Part shown: in pieces, positions 1 to 8,122 of the stretch
How the letters are laid out: each line of letters opens with the position of its first letter
Numbering within the stretch: position 1 is the first letter of the stretch
DNA from: CAZTDD01 sp964612675
GTDB lineage: Bacteria; Hinthialibacterota; Hinthialibacteria; Hinthialibacterales; JAKPRU01
Length of the DNA: 40,840 nucleotides
Direction of reading: 5' to 3'
NCBI GenBank assembly: GCA_964612675.1
Contig: CAZTDD010000054.1
Location: 1 to 40,840, forward strand
The notes under the pieces: generated by a model
The model's input: only the letters and a program-made list of their open reading frames with translations
What the model was told of the DNA's origin: nothing
The model's database searches: none
Program-made: the position numbers and the translations under genes

Positions 1-1
1 C

Positions 2-313
2 GATCAAGTCCAATGGTATCACCGCATCGTGGCGGTCAGCATCCTCGGGGCTCGTATGCATCCCGTGATTGACCTCGAACCGCAACACCCCGGTGAAGGC
101 GAAACCACTTGCGCCCTTCGCTTGCTGAAACGTCTGCTGACGGTCGCCCCTCGACTCGTGGATGCCTTCAGTTTTGATGCCCTCTACGCAACGCCCGCTC
201 TCATCAACACACTTCGGACTTACGGCAAGCATGTGGTGATTGTCCTCAAAGAAAACCAACCCGACCTTCTTCGAGACGCCACCGTCTACCCTTCTCCCAG
301 ACTTCAGGGGTGA
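2..313 (+). pseudogene. Transposase fragment, IS4/ISAs1-like DDE type
   Basis: The reading frame is open to the left edge, so the 5' part lies outside the window. What remains has the second catalytic Asp context (DAFSFDALYAT) and the following beta-strand with the KENQPDL motif that is typical of IS4-group DDE transposases. The protein stops just after this motif, whereas intact family members continue about 100 residues to the catalytic Glu. The C-terminal third is therefore missing or frameshifted, and I call it a remnant. No terminal inverted repeat was recognised in the following 136 bases. The family assignment rests on motif resemblance only. Confidence 0.6.
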
Positions 314-449
314 TCCCACAGGATTTCCGCCCCAAAAACGGCGTGCGAATCTCATCCCCCTACTTACTGACCGCTAAAACCCCAACCTGGAACACTTACC
401 CACCTATTTCCCGCCAAGTTGCGGAATCGCTGATTTCCCCCAAGTCTGC

Positions 450-478
450 TTGACAAAGTCTCCTAATTGTCCTACTAT
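450..478 (+). promoter_or_regulatory. Sigma-70-type promoter of the GntR/ABC operon
   Basis: A perfect -35 box TTGACA (450-455) is followed after 17 bases by TACTAT (473-478). The predicted transcription start, about 485, lies only a few bases before the ATG at 489, so the mRNA would be leaderless or nearly so. The -10 box overlaps the palindromic operator described next. Confidence 0.65.
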
Positions 479-486
479 ACCTAGTA
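473..486. promoter_or_regulatory. Candidate GntR operator
   Basis: TACTA (473-477) and TAGTA (482-486) form a perfect inverted repeat with a 4-base spacer. GntR-family regulators commonly bind short two-fold symmetric sites. This one covers the -10 box and the start site of the operon that encodes the regulator, which fits negative autoregulation. Confidence 0.5.
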
Positions 487-488
487 CA

Positions 489-884
489 ATGTTCATCACA
501 GTTGACTTGTCCAATCCAAAGCCGACGTATCTCCAGATTGTGGAGGCGGTTCGGCGTGCGATCGCGACCGGGGCGCTCAAACCGGGCGATCAGCTCCCCA
601 CCATCCGTGAGGCCGCCGTCCAGGCGCGGGTCAACCGGAATACGGTCAGCCGCGCCTACTTGGAACTCGAACACCAGGGGCTGGTCAGGAACCGCCAAGG
701 TGCAGGGTGTTTTGTGACACAAGACGGTCCGAACGTCGAGCGAAAAGAACGAATCAATCAACTCAAGCGCCTGACCGACGAACTCGCGGTCGAGGCGTAT
801 CACTATCGCGTTCCTATTGAAGAAGTCGTCGATCTACTGAAGGAAAGCGCTGGGCAACTGGGTAAGGAGTCGAAGAATGAGTGA
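489..884 (+). CDS. GntR-family transcriptional regulator, YtrA subfamily
   Basis: A 131-residue regulator. Residues about 8-70 form the GntR winged helix (PTYLQIVEAVRRAI, GDQLPTIREAA, VNRNTVSRAYLELEHQGLV). The C-terminal tail of about 60 residues is short and helical, as in the YtrA subfamily, which lacks a large ligand-binding domain and usually controls ABC exporter operons. I chose the ATG at 489 because the protein then starts like family members and the upstream TTG at 450 lies inside the -35 box. The stop overlaps the start of the ABC ATPase gene by 8 bases, indicating one operon. It probably represses this operon through the palindrome at its own start. The inducer is unknown; in characterised relatives it is often a cell-wall-active compound. 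Confidence 0.85.
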   Translation: MFITVDLSNPKPTYLQIVEAVRRAIATGALKPGDQLPTIREAAVQARVNRNTVSRAYLELEHQGLVRNRQGAGCFVTQDGPNVERKERINQLKRLTDELAVEAYHYRVPIEEVVDLLKESAGQLGKESKNE

Positions 885-1761
885 CGCGGCCATCAAAACA
901 GAGCGACTCGGTAAACGGTTCCGCCGGAAGTGGGCGGTAGAAGAACTCGACATGGAAGTGCCTATGGGCTCTGTGTTCGGCCTTCTGGGCCCGAACGGCG
1001 CGGGCAAATCGACCACGATCCACATGCTGATGGGACTCCTTCCACCGACACAAGGACACATGTCGGTGCTCGGGATCGATCCTGTCCGAGATGATGTTGC
1101 GGTCAGACGGCGTGTGGGCTACGTGCCGGAGATTCACGGTTTCTATGAATGGATGACAGTGGATGAGATTATCGGCCTGGTCGCTCCCTATCACAGCCGT
1201 TGGGATTGGCAGACCTGCCGTTCGCTTCAGTCCGATTTTCGTCTCGATGGAAAAGAGCGTGTGGAGAACCTGAGTAAAGGCATGCGGGCGAAACTGGCGT
1301 TGCTTTTGGCGCTGTCGTTCGATCCGGAGATGCTTGTTTTGGACGAGCCGACAGGCGGACTCGATCCGGCGGCGAGACGCAGTTTCATCGAGACCATTCT
1401 TGGGAAATACCAGGAAACAGGAAAGACCATTTTTCTTTCGTCCCACCTGATGAACGAATTCGCGGGGCTTCTCGACCATGTTGCGTTTATGAGAGAGGGA
1501 CGGATCGAATTGGTTTCGCGGTTGGATGAGTTACATAAACGAATGAAGCGGGTCCGGCTGGTGTTCGACAAGTGCGTTCCGCCCGATCTTCGGATCGACG
1601 GCGCCGTGTCTGTTCGCACGAACGGCCGGGAAGCGGTCGCAACGCTCCGGACATTCGACTCCGAACGAACGCCGGATGCGCTCAAGCAGACAGGGGCCGA
1701 CAATGTCACTGTCGAAGAGCTGACCCTGGAAGACATCTTTGTCGAGTTGGTGGGATCATGA
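877..1761 (+). CDS. ABC transporter ATP-binding protein
   Basis: A 294-residue ATPase subunit of an ABC-2 type transporter. Visible motifs in order are Walker A (GPNGAGKST, about residue 40), the signature (LSKGM, near 134), Walker B (LVLDEPTGGLDP, near 155) and the switch His (SSH). The signature is LSKGM rather than LSGGQ, which is common in the CcmA/YtrB-like branch. The last 80 residues are a small variable regulatory domain. TAAGGAG lies ahead of the start inside the regulator gene, and the ATG overlaps the regulator's stop. It should power the permease encoded next. Substrate cannot be read from the sequence. Confidence 0.9.
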   Translation: MSDAAIKTERLGKRFRRKWAVEELDMEVPMGSVFGLLGPNGAGKSTTIHMLMGLLPPTQGHMSVLGIDPVRDDVAVRRRVGYVPEIHGFYEWMTVDEIIGLVAPYHSRWDWQTCRSLQSDFRLDGKERVENLSKGMRAKLALLLALSFDPEMLVLDEPTGGLDPAARRSFIETILGKYQETGKTIFLSSHLMNEFAGLLDHVAFMREGRIELVSRLDELHKRMKRVRLVFDKCVPPDLRIDGAVSVRTNGREAVATLRTFDSERTPDALKQTGADNVTVEELTLEDIFVELVGS

Positions 1762-3296
1762 TGCTGCAAGCTGTTCCCGTATTTCGAAAAGACTTGCGCC
1801 TCTTATCCAAGCAAATGCTTGCCGCCCTGGCGTTTCAGGGGCTGCTCATGGCGGTTATTCCATTGTTTGCCAAGTCCTCCTTTGGCGGCCTGATTCATTT
1901 CCCGAGCTTGCCTCACATCTCGCAATGGTTTCCTAAGATCCAGCTCTGTATCAGCGCGGTGATTGCGCTTGTTGTGGCGGCTCAATGGTCTGTCGAGGAA
2001 CGAATCGGCCGAAATGTTTTGTTTTTGCAACGCCTGCCGGTTTCCCGCCGACGTGTGTGGGGGGAGAAGGCTCTGGCTGCGTGGTCCATCTTATTTGCTG
2101 TTATCGTCCTGCAATGCTTGTGGTACGTGGTAGCGCAAATCGCGGGATTGAAGATCTGGGATCCCGCTTACGAGGCCGTTTCGTATATCGTGGCGGGCAC
2201 AGTGACAGCCTATCTGATCGGATTGCCACTCTCTTGCCGACTGAATCACTCGATCAACGTTATCCTGATCGGTCTGGTCATCGAGTTGGTGGGTGTCTGG
2301 CTTTGTACGATTCTCTGGGCTCTTTGGGATGAGCTCGGCTTCTCTATTCTTCTCCCGTTTGTTTTTGGTTTGCCGATTCTGGCCGCGATTCTGCTCGTGC
2401 GGATGCGGCGGAGCGAGCGAATGGATCGATACATTTCCGGAGAATCTCAGCTGGGGGGCGGTTGGTCGGCTGTATCGGCTCTCACTTACAAACAACTACG
2501 GGAGAACGCAATCCTCTACGCTGTCGTTTTGGTCATTTTGGCGGTTCTAGGTACGCTTCTTCTTTTCGCGAGTGCACACACAACCAGAATCGACGACGAA
2601 ACCTTTCTCACGCCGATGGCGGTTGTCGCGATGTTGTCGGTCATTCTTGGGACAACAACATACAGCGAGGCGGACAAACAAGGCATCCGCTGCATGCTAT
2701 ATCATTACGCAATCCCCCGAAGTACAGTTTTCTGGACAAAATTTGTCCAAGGGCTTATCGGAGCTTTCATTCTATCGTTCCTGTTGATTCTGCTCACCGC
2801 GAAATTCGACAGCCGTGCGTTGACTTTTCTTACCAGGGATGTGTGGACCTCAACCGCATGGGTCGTTCTGATTACTCTCGTTCCCTACTGCTGTGGGGTA
2901 CTTGTGACCCATGCGTTCAAACGGCCTTTATACGCTGTTATGGCCGCTCTGCCGGTTGTCATTCTGGTATTCGCGGTAATTGGCTATCTCGAATCGCTGT
3001 CGACGGGTTTTACTGCAATGGTTGCGAGCTACGTAAAGGGTGTGGACCCCAGATCTCTGCTCGACAGGGTGCGTCTGCCGTTCCCTTGGTTGTTGCTTCT
3101 GATCCTCGTTGGTTTTGTCCTGGCGGCGTGGCGCGCTGCGACAAGTCCGTCCGTCCTTTCCGCAGGAACAGCGTACCGACAAATGGCCGTTATTCGACTT
3201 CTGTTCTTTGTGTTAGCCGTGGTCGTTCTGGTCACAAGAACCGGCTTGCGCGACTTGTTCTTTTTGATTACGGGTATCGACTTGGGAGTTGGCTAA
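1758..3296 (+). CDS. ABC-2 type permease, double-length
   Basis: A 512-residue integral membrane protein. The start ATG at 1758 overlaps the ATPase stop in an ATGA arrangement, indicating translational coupling. An upstream open frame back to 1572 is only a shadow inside the ATPase gene. There are about 12 hydrophobic segments in two halves. Each half has a comparable cytoplasmic stretch: EERIGRNVLFLQRLPVSRRR near residue 77, and ADKQGIRCMLYHYAIPRS near residue 307. Both resemble the element before the coupling helix in ABC-2 permeases, so one chain may carry both permease halves. It works with the upstream ATPase; whether it exports or acts on the envelope is not known. Confidence 0.8.
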   Translation: MMLQAVPVFRKDLRLLSKQMLAALAFQGLLMAVIPLFAKSSFGGLIHFPSLPHISQWFPKIQLCISAVIALVVAAQWSVEERIGRNVLFLQRLPVSRRRVWGEKALAAWSILFAVIVLQCLWYVVAQIAGLKIWDPAYEAVSYIVAGTVTAYLIGLPLSCRLNHSINVILIGLVIELVGVWLCTILWALWDELGFSILLPFVFGLPILAAILLVRMRRSERMDRYISGESQLGGGWSAVSALTYKQLRENAILYAVVLVILAVLGTLLLFASAHTTRIDDETFLTPMAVVAMLSVILGTTTYSEADKQGIRCMLYHYAIPRSTVFWTKFVQGLIGAFILSFLLILLTAKFDSRALTFLTRDVWTSTAWVVLITLVPYCCGVLVTHAFKRPLYAVMAALPVVILVFAVIGYLESLSTGFTAMVASYVKGVDPRSLLDRVRLPFPWLLLLILVGFVLAAWRAATSPSVLSAGTAYRQMAVIRLLFFVLAVVVLVTRTGLRDLFFLITGIDLGVG

Positions 3297-3308
3297 GGAG
3301 GACTCGCT

Positions 3309-5651
3309 ATGCGTTGGAACATTCATCGTTCTATGGAGCTAATCATTGTTCTTGTTGTTCTGATCGTGGCAGCGTCCTACATTCACGAATGGCGTACTGT
3401 TTACCGCCAGAAGGATCATACGCCGGAGATGGCGCAGGCGTTCAACCAGGCACTTTGGGACGAATACGGCCCGGGTGCAAGTGAGCCGTATCGCGAACTC
3501 TTCGGCTACCCGGGTGCGCCATCAGACGAAGCAATGAAACAATGGGGCGACCCTGTCAACACGGCGTTGGGTGGAGTGCGATTGCCCGGTAACGGGAACA
3601 GTCTTATTGCGGTCCCGGAGGCTCCAGACTGGTTTCATAAAGCGTTGGCGCAAGTCGATATTTTCGAAGCGAGTGCGAACGTGGTAGTCGAGAAGGGGCC
3701 GTATGTCGTCGCGCCAGAGGAAGACGGTTTTGACGACCTGCAAACATTCGATCTGAACCTCATCAACGTTCAAACCGGCGCGAAGGGCCTTCGCCTGATC
3801 GGTATTCGGGATTGGCTCCGGGGCGATCAAGAGAAAGGGATTCGGCACTTCTCCACCGTGCTGCGATTAGCGGACGCGTTTCATCCTGCTCCCAACTTAA
3901 TCCACCAACTCATTCGCTTCGCGGTGTACGGAATCGGGTTGTCCGGATTTGAATTGGTGACGTGGACCGACCCCTCGCCGGAAGATACCCGTCGCATCTT
4001 GGAATGCCTACAAGAGGCGGAGCCCGAGACCTGGCATGCGCCTCGTCATGCCGAGAGCCTGCTGGTGACGTATCTGTACACGCTTGACATGCGTTCTCCC
4101 GGAATGAACCCGGCCGAGCGCTTCTTGGCTCAGCAGTTTGCATCCGGAGAGGCCCTCGCTGCTGCGATCCTGCTTGGTGAAAAACCATCTAAAGACAATA
4201 AGACCTACGCGATTCTGCATGAGGCGGGCCTTGTTCCTCGAGAGCCTCTATCGACCGGCGAGATTGCGGACAAACTGGCGCAGTGGACCACACTCCCCGC
4301 GATGCGTCTCCGCGCGGAAAGAGTACCTGACAGCTTCTTTGAGACCGATCCATTCCTCTCTCTAGAGCAGGCGAAAGAATTCCCGCGTTTGATTTATCTG
4401 GCGTCCCGCTATCGCGGGAGAGGGATTTACACGCGTAAGCATAGCCAACGGTTCAATAACAGACGGGTACAAGGACAAACCCTCCTTGCGGCGTACCGCG
4501 CGCGAGCCTGGCGGGACGAGCACGGCCGGTGGCCGACCGATCAGGAGTTTGCAGGGCTGGCCCCTCAGGACGAACCCTTCGAATGGCATGTGACCGATTC
4601 TCCGCTTCCCATTCGACGGCATTTCATGGCGGTCTACGGGTTGTCGGAAGAACCGAGTTCTCTCTTAGCTCCCGACCTCAACCAGAACTTCTGTATCGGC
4701 TACATAAAGGTCCCAAAATCGATGGACGAAAAGCCCGTGCTGGGTGCCTACGGGATCGCGTCCCAGTATGCCATGGGGCAGGATTGGATGTACGACACCG
4801 AGACCGGCAATGTTCTGTCACGAGAGACGATCTGGAGAATCCTTCGCGAGACAGAACGACGGGGTAGTGATAGTTGGATGTATGACCCCGAGACTGGAAA
4901 TCTTCTGCCGACGGAGCAATTGATCGACATCGCGACGACCGGCGAGATGAGAGAGGCGGCGCAAAGAAAAGAGACTCCCATTGGCAGGGACGAGGTGGTC
5001 ACACACTCCCTCTTTCTGCCGAGCCCGCCGAAGAATGTGCCCGCAACGTTGGCGGGTCTGGTGTATGACGTCACGTTCGAGATCACCGCGATCCGAGAAC
5101 CGCCGCAAGCGGATGTAACGTTTGTCTATCCCATTCCTCGGGACGAGGCTGTGAATCTGCCTGATTCGCTGGGAATGGGTGACTTTGCTTTGACAACTCA
5201 AGAAGACCTTGCGGCTTGGTATCGTGGGATCTTTCAAGCCTTCGGACCGCTCGTTGTCTCCGTCACAGAAGTGAATCCTCCCGGTCGCCCGTTCGGACTA
5301 CAATATTCAGGGTACTACGGCGGGATGAGATACGGGACGGGAATGGGGAGCATGGGCTACGGGATGGGCGTGCCTCCGATGCCGATACCGACACCGATTC
5401 CTCCGCCCGCTGTTAGGGCACTTTTGGACGAGGACGAACTGGATTCTTATTCGGTTGAGGTGTGGCGACGGTCGCACCCTGCGGCGCACCGCCCGCATGT
5501 GCTGGTTGGCCTGAACTACCCGAAGGAATCGTACTGGGTGACGCATCCCGGGCCGGACGGGGAATCCGACGGCTTATCTGTTGTCTACGATCCCAGCAAC
5601 GGCATTACGAGCCGGGGGGATATTGTTCAGCTTGTTGGGTGGGATATGTGA
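3309..5651 (+). CDS. Membrane-anchored protein of unknown function
   Basis: A 780-residue protein with an ideal Shine-Dalgarno (TAAGGAGG) 12 bases after the permease stop, so it belongs to the ABC operon. It has one N-terminal membrane segment (residues about 10-25, MELIIVLVVLIVAA) and then a long extracytoplasmic region. Two near-copies of a motif, WMYDTETGNVL near residue 493 and WMYDPETGNLL near residue 522, form an internal duplication. Residues about 670-710 are rich in Gly, Met, Tyr and then Pro (GMGSMGYGMGVPPMPIP). I recognise no domain. Position suggests a cofactor or substrate-side partner of the transporter, but this is inference only. Confidence 0.75.
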   Translation: MRWNIHRSMELIIVLVVLIVAASYIHEWRTVYRQKDHTPEMAQAFNQALWDEYGPGASEPYRELFGYPGAPSDEAMKQWGDPVNTALGGVRLPGNGNSLIAVPEAPDWFHKALAQVDIFEASANVVVEKGPYVVAPEEDGFDDLQTFDLNLINVQTGAKGLRLIGIRDWLRGDQEKGIRHFSTVLRLADAFHPAPNLIHQLIRFAVYGIGLSGFELVTWTDPSPEDTRRILECLQEAEPETWHAPRHAESLLVTYLYTLDMRSPGMNPAERFLAQQFASGEALAAAILLGEKPSKDNKTYAILHEAGLVPREPLSTGEIADKLAQWTTLPAMRLRAERVPDSFFETDPFLSLEQAKEFPRLIYLASRYRGRGIYTRKHSQRFNNRRVQGQTLLAAYRARAWRDEHGRWPTDQEFAGLAPQDEPFEWHVTDSPLPIRRHFMAVYGLSEEPSSLLAPDLNQNFCIGYIKVPKSMDEKPVLGAYGIASQYAMGQDWMYDTETGNVLSRETIWRILRETERRGSDSWMYDPETGNLLPTEQLIDIATTGEMREAAQRKETPIGRDEVVTHSLFLPSPPKNVPATLAGLVYDVTFEITAIREPPQADVTFVYPIPRDEAVNLPDSLGMGDFALTTQEDLAAWYRGIFQAFGPLVVSVTEVNPPGRPFGLQYSGYYGGMRYGTGMGSMGYGMGVPPMPIPTPIPPPAVRALLDEDELDSYSVEVWRRSHPAAHRPHVLVGLNYPKESYWVTHPGPDGESDGLSVVYDPSNGITSRGDIVQLVGWDM

Positions 5652-5752
5652 GATGTGGGGATCGTGCGTTGGATGGCTTCGTGTCGAGCTGGTTGGAAGG
5701 CATTGTCCCCGGTACAATGTGGTATGATCCGCATCATAGGAGGATTGGCGGA

Positions 5753-5983
5753 ATGGAGTATAGACGAATCACTGTTAACGCAAGCCAAATGGGGGGCGCT
5801 CCCTGCCTGCGCAATCTTCGAATCCCTGTCGCTACCGTGGTTGATATGGTCGCGGATGGGATGACTGTCACGGAGATCCTCGACGCGTTTCCCGACCTGG
5901 AAGAAGCAGACATTACTGAAGCGTTGCGGTACGCGGCCGAAGCGGTCAGAGAACGTGAGTTACCTTCGGTACCGACTGGATGA
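5753..5983 (+). CDS. DUF433 family antitoxin-like protein
   Basis: A 76-residue protein of the DUF433 type: an N-terminal strand pair (RITVNASQMGGAPCLRNLRI), then a winged-helix-like part with the typical VVDMVADGMTVTEILDAFPDLEEADI pattern. The start at 5753 is chosen for AGGAGG just upstream; longer open frames lie inside the previous gene. Its stop overlaps the start of the next gene by 4 bases. DUF433 proteins are usually paired with a DUF5615 PIN-like partner, exactly as here, and are thought to act as the antitoxin and DNA-binding half of the pair. Confidence 0.85.
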   Translation: MEYRRITVNASQMGGAPCLRNLRIPVATVVDMVADGMTVTEILDAFPDLEEADITEALRYAAEAVRERELPSVPTG

Positions 5984-6351
5984 AGCTTCTTATCGATAAC
6001 GCTCTTTCGCCTTTCGTCGCCACGACGCTAAGGAATGCGGGCTTCGATGCGATTCACGTGAGGGACATCGGGCTTCAATCGGAAGACGATTCCGTCATTT
6101 TCGACAGAGCTGCTGCTGACGACCGCGTTCTCGTATCGGCCGATACCGATTTTGCTGTCTTTCTCGCGCTATGGAAGAAACCCAAGCCATCGGTCATTTT
6201 GTTCCGCCGCGGCTTGGAAAGACGTCCGCATCAACAGGCTGCTTTGCTGATTGCAAACTTCCCTCACATTCAAGAGGCGTTGCAGAAAGGGAGTGTTATC
6301 GTTTTCGAGCAGCATCGCATACGCGTTCGACCTCTGCCGATAACCGGGTAG
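5980..6351 (+). CDS. DUF5615 PIN-like protein, probable toxin
   Basis: A 123-residue protein with the PIN-like fold signature of DUF5615: an Asp in the first strand (LLIDNALSP, residue 6), the RDIGLQSEDDSVIFDRAAADDRVLVSADTDF block with the second acidic cluster, and the late VILFRRG strand. The start codon overlaps the antitoxin stop (ATGA), so the two are translationally coupled. Family members are predicted RNases by fold, but few have been tested. It appears intact. Confidence 0.85.
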   Translation: MKLLIDNALSPFVATTLRNAGFDAIHVRDIGLQSEDDSVIFDRAAADDRVLVSADTDFAVFLALWKKPKPSVILFRRGLERRPHQQAALLIANFPHIQEALQKGSVIVFEQHRIRVRPLPITG

Positions 6352-6427
6352 CCTCAGCGATACTCCCACGGAGTGCGACTCCGGGACGAGCCCGAATTGT
6401 GGGGGTGCCAGCCGGGTCGGTCACAAG

Positions 6428-6458
6428 CACCCCCAAGCGGAGTTGGGGGTGGCACCCG
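6428..6458. repeat. Palindromic dispersed repeat, CACCCCCAA family, copy 1
   Basis: Arms CACCCCCAA (6428-6436) and TTGGGGGTG (6443-6451) make a perfect 9-bp stem with a GCGGAG loop, followed by GCACCCG. The identical 31 bases recur at 16628-16658, and inverted variants lie at 34450-34480 and 35341-35370. An upstream GGGGGTGC (6401-6408) could pair with GCACCCCC (6427-6434) as an alternative stem. Confidence 0.8.
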
Positions 6459-6802
6459 GGCCGTTTGCAGCCATTGCTAAGAGGAATTGACGGTGGCCCG
6501 TTTTGAAGGATTGAAACCGACGATTGTAAACATAATCATCGAGGTTGGTGAATAGCGGACGTAGGGGGGACGCGGAATACGCAACTGAGTTGGTGGGCTA
6601 CGGGCAGGCTGGGCGTGAATCAGTACATTGGTGCGAGACGACGCCCGTGAGCCTACCCTACACCCCCCATCACTTGTCATTCATCACTCATCACTGACCA
6701 CTCATCACATCCCATTCCCCACTTCTCACCAGGGTGACATTTTCATTGTGACGGGACACCATCACTCCTTCGTTTGACACCGGGGGGCAAGGTGTGGATA
6801 AT

Positions 6803-6907
6803 CCCGGCAGACGGAATAGTCGCGATATCGTTCGAGTCCCGGTGAAACGATGCCGGGAGGGCGAATCTCCTGATGAGCCGTCTTCCCTTGATCTAACCTT
6901 ACGGCTC
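6803..6907. other. Cluster of hairpins, possible structured RNA
   Basis: CCCGGCA (6803-6809) pairs with TGCCGGG (6851-6857). Inside this lies ATCGTT (6827-6832) with AACGAT (6846-6851); the two stems compete for one base at 6851. GAGCCGT (6875-6881) pairs with ACGGCTC (6901-6907). All arms are perfect. I could not match it to a known riboswitch, ribozyme or tRNA. Confidence 0.3.
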
Positions 6908-6928
6908 GGCGGGAGAAAGTGTCTCAAA

Positions 6929-7035
6929 AGTGTGTTTTCGCCCTCACCAAGATTGGGGAGGGTCCGGGTGGAGTTGATAAGTTAAGTGTTGTCAACCCCC
7001 TCTGTATGTCCCCCATCTTGGGGGAGAAGCACACT
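6929..7035. repeat. Degenerate inverted-repeat (MITE-like) element
   Basis: The left end AGTGTG...CCAAGAT and the right end ATCTTGG...CACACT are imperfect inverted copies over about 30 bases. The interior holds TCAACCCCCTC (6992-7002), the signature also seen in the elements at 36950 and 40707. It carries no gene. Confidence 0.45.
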
Positions 7036-7153
7036 CTCGTATGGTCTCCGTGTTTGGAGACGGTCTTGGGAGTCTCGCCCTCGTCGACATTGCCGTGATC
7101 GGGATTGAGCGGATGTACGGTGGTACTCGAAAGTCGTGGGCGAGAGGTGATTC

Positions 7154-7498
7154 ATGGCAACCGAAGGCGTTTTGGTAACGCAACAACGTGAAAACGGCAG
7201 CCTGCTGCTGACGGTGGTCGGAGACGTTCTGATCGTGAACGCAGCCGGGCTTCAGCGCCACCTGGACGAGGCTATCGAGAGCGACGCCGAACGAGTCACG
7301 TTGGATATGAGCGGCGTAGGCTATATCGACAGCTTCGGTGTGGGGGTCGTCGTTAAAACCCAATCGGAAATCGACAAACGACACAAACGGTTCAAAGTTC
7401 TGGTCAACGAAGCACTTTCCCGGATCTTCCAAAAAAGCCATCTCGACGCCTACATCGATATCAGCATCAAAGACCAATCCGCTGATGAGGAAGAATAG
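7154..7498 (+). CDS. STAS-domain protein, anti-sigma factor antagonist type
   Basis: A 114-residue single STAS domain. The hallmark is VTLDMSGVGYIDSFGVGVVV, in which the Ser of the IDS motif (about residue 60) is the usual phosphorylation site in SpoIIAA/RsbV-like proteins. Such proteins bind anti-sigma kinases or act as modules in partner-switching control. No anti-sigma kinase or phosphatase gene is adjacent: the neighbour downstream is convergent and upstream is a repeat-rich gap. GAGGTG precedes the ATG at a good distance. Partner and output are unknown. Confidence 0.85.
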   Translation: MATEGVLVTQQRENGSLLLTVVGDVLIVNAAGLQRHLDEAIESDAERVTLDMSGVGYIDSFGVGVVVKTQSEIDKRHKRFKVLVNEALSRIFQKSHLDAYIDISIKDQSADEEE

Positions 7499-7530
7499 AA
7501 CCCCGGTTTTCTGAGTTCCCTTACACACAC

Positions 7531-7563
7531 AAAAAAACGATCCGGAGATGGAGTCCCCGGACC
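7531..7563 (-). terminator. Intrinsic terminator of the minus-strand block
   Basis: Read on the minus strand, GGTCCGG and CCGGATC (7563-7557 and 7545-7539) form a 7-bp stem with one G-U pair and an 11-base loop. It is followed closely by seven T residues (7537-7531). It lies about 30 bases after the last gene of the block. Confidence 0.7.
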
Positions 7564-7594
7564 GCTTCGATGTCGCTTTCGAATGCTCATGCGC

Positions 7595-8005
7595 CTATTT
7601 TTTCTTCTTTTTCTTTCTCTTTCCCGACGCTTCTTCCTCAAGCGCTGTTCGAAGCTGCCCGTGCATTTTGTTCAGTGAGATTGACGATTCGTGCCATTGA
7701 CTTTTCAGATCGGTGATCTTGATACTCGGTTCGGCTTGGATAATGCGAAGCGAGATGGATTGTTTGAATAGTTTCATCACGTCGTCTTCGATATCGAAAA
7801 CGCCGTTCGGCATACGGTGGGCGAGAAATTGGGTTCTTCGTGTGATTTCCGCCTGGAGTTCGCTGAACTCGCGTTCTTGATCGTCCGTGATCTCCTCGGC
7901 TTCCTTGTCGGATCCGGCCGAGAACATCTCCATGAACTTTGCCCAGAGCTGCTGATATTCCGCTAATCGTTTTGTGAGAAACGTTCCACGTTCCTGAGCA
8001 TCCAT
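7595..8005 (-). CDS. Small helical protein B, hypothetical, poly-Lys tail
   Basis: A 136-residue, mostly charged and helical protein of unknown family, ending in GKRKKKKKK. The start at 8005 is chosen because GGAG lies 8 bases upstream; a longer TTG-start form to 8038 has no such site. The central stretch (ITDDQEREFSELQAEITRRTQFL) aligns with a stretch of the small protein at 12212-12610 (ITQQDEEEFLRLKSELARRHQYL), and the order of helices is the same, so the two are probably distant paralogues. It is the last gene of a minus-strand block containing the giant repeat lipoprotein and is followed by a clear terminator. Function unknown; the basic tail could contact nucleic acid or a negatively charged surface. 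Confidence 0.7.
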   Translation of the reverse strand: MDAQERGTFLTKRLAEYQQLWAKFMEMFSAGSDKEAEEITDDQEREFSELQAEITRRTQFLAHRMPNGVFDIEDDVMKLFKQSISLRIIQAEPSIKITDLKSQWHESSISLNKMHGQLRTALEEEASGKRKKKKKK

Positions 8006-8073
8006 TGTAAGACTCCGTTGGCTTTGTATCTTCCTCAAACTTGATAATGAGACTGGAAGTCCGAGCTACTGAT

Positions 8074-8106
8074 CCCTCACCCTAACCCTCTCCCGGAGGG
8101 AGAGGG
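8074..8106. repeat. Palindromic dispersed repeat, CCCTAACCCTCTCCC family, copy 1
   Basis: After CCCTCACCCTAA, the arms CCCTCTCCC (8086-8094) and GGGAGAGGG (8098-8106) form a perfect 9-bp stem with a 3-base loop. A second copy with the same leader lies at 37043-37075. Similar short elements are widespread in environmental bacterial genomes. Confidence 0.75.
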
Positions 8107-8122
8107 AAACTTTGTAATGCTG

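Larger units (their letters stand above)
6352..7153. other. Repeat-rich intergenic region without a convincing gene
   Basis: About 800 bases with no supported reading frame. It holds, in order, a hairpin (CGGAGT/ACTCCG, 6369-6383), a CACCCCCAA palindrome, a diverged GTGGGCT/AGCCTAC type inverted repeat (about 6590-6660), short CATCACTCATCAC-type repeats (6665-6730), a cluster of three hairpins (6803-6907), a degenerate inverted-repeat element (6929-7035) and a GTCTCC/GGAGAC hairpin (7044-7061). The frames that can be drawn here have no family resemblance. Confidence 0.6.

Noticed and set aside
6827..6851. tRNA T-loop-like sequence (GTTCGAGTCCC)
   Set aside because: The flanks do not pair as a T stem, and no acceptor, D or anticodon arms surround it.
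6868..6915. CTGATGAG followed by a stem, like the core of a hammerhead ribozyme or a fluoride riboswitch end
   Set aside because: The required GAAA after stem II and the rest of either consensus are missing.
7044..7061. GTCTCC/GGAGAC hairpin as a terminator
   Set aside because: No T tract follows on either strand.
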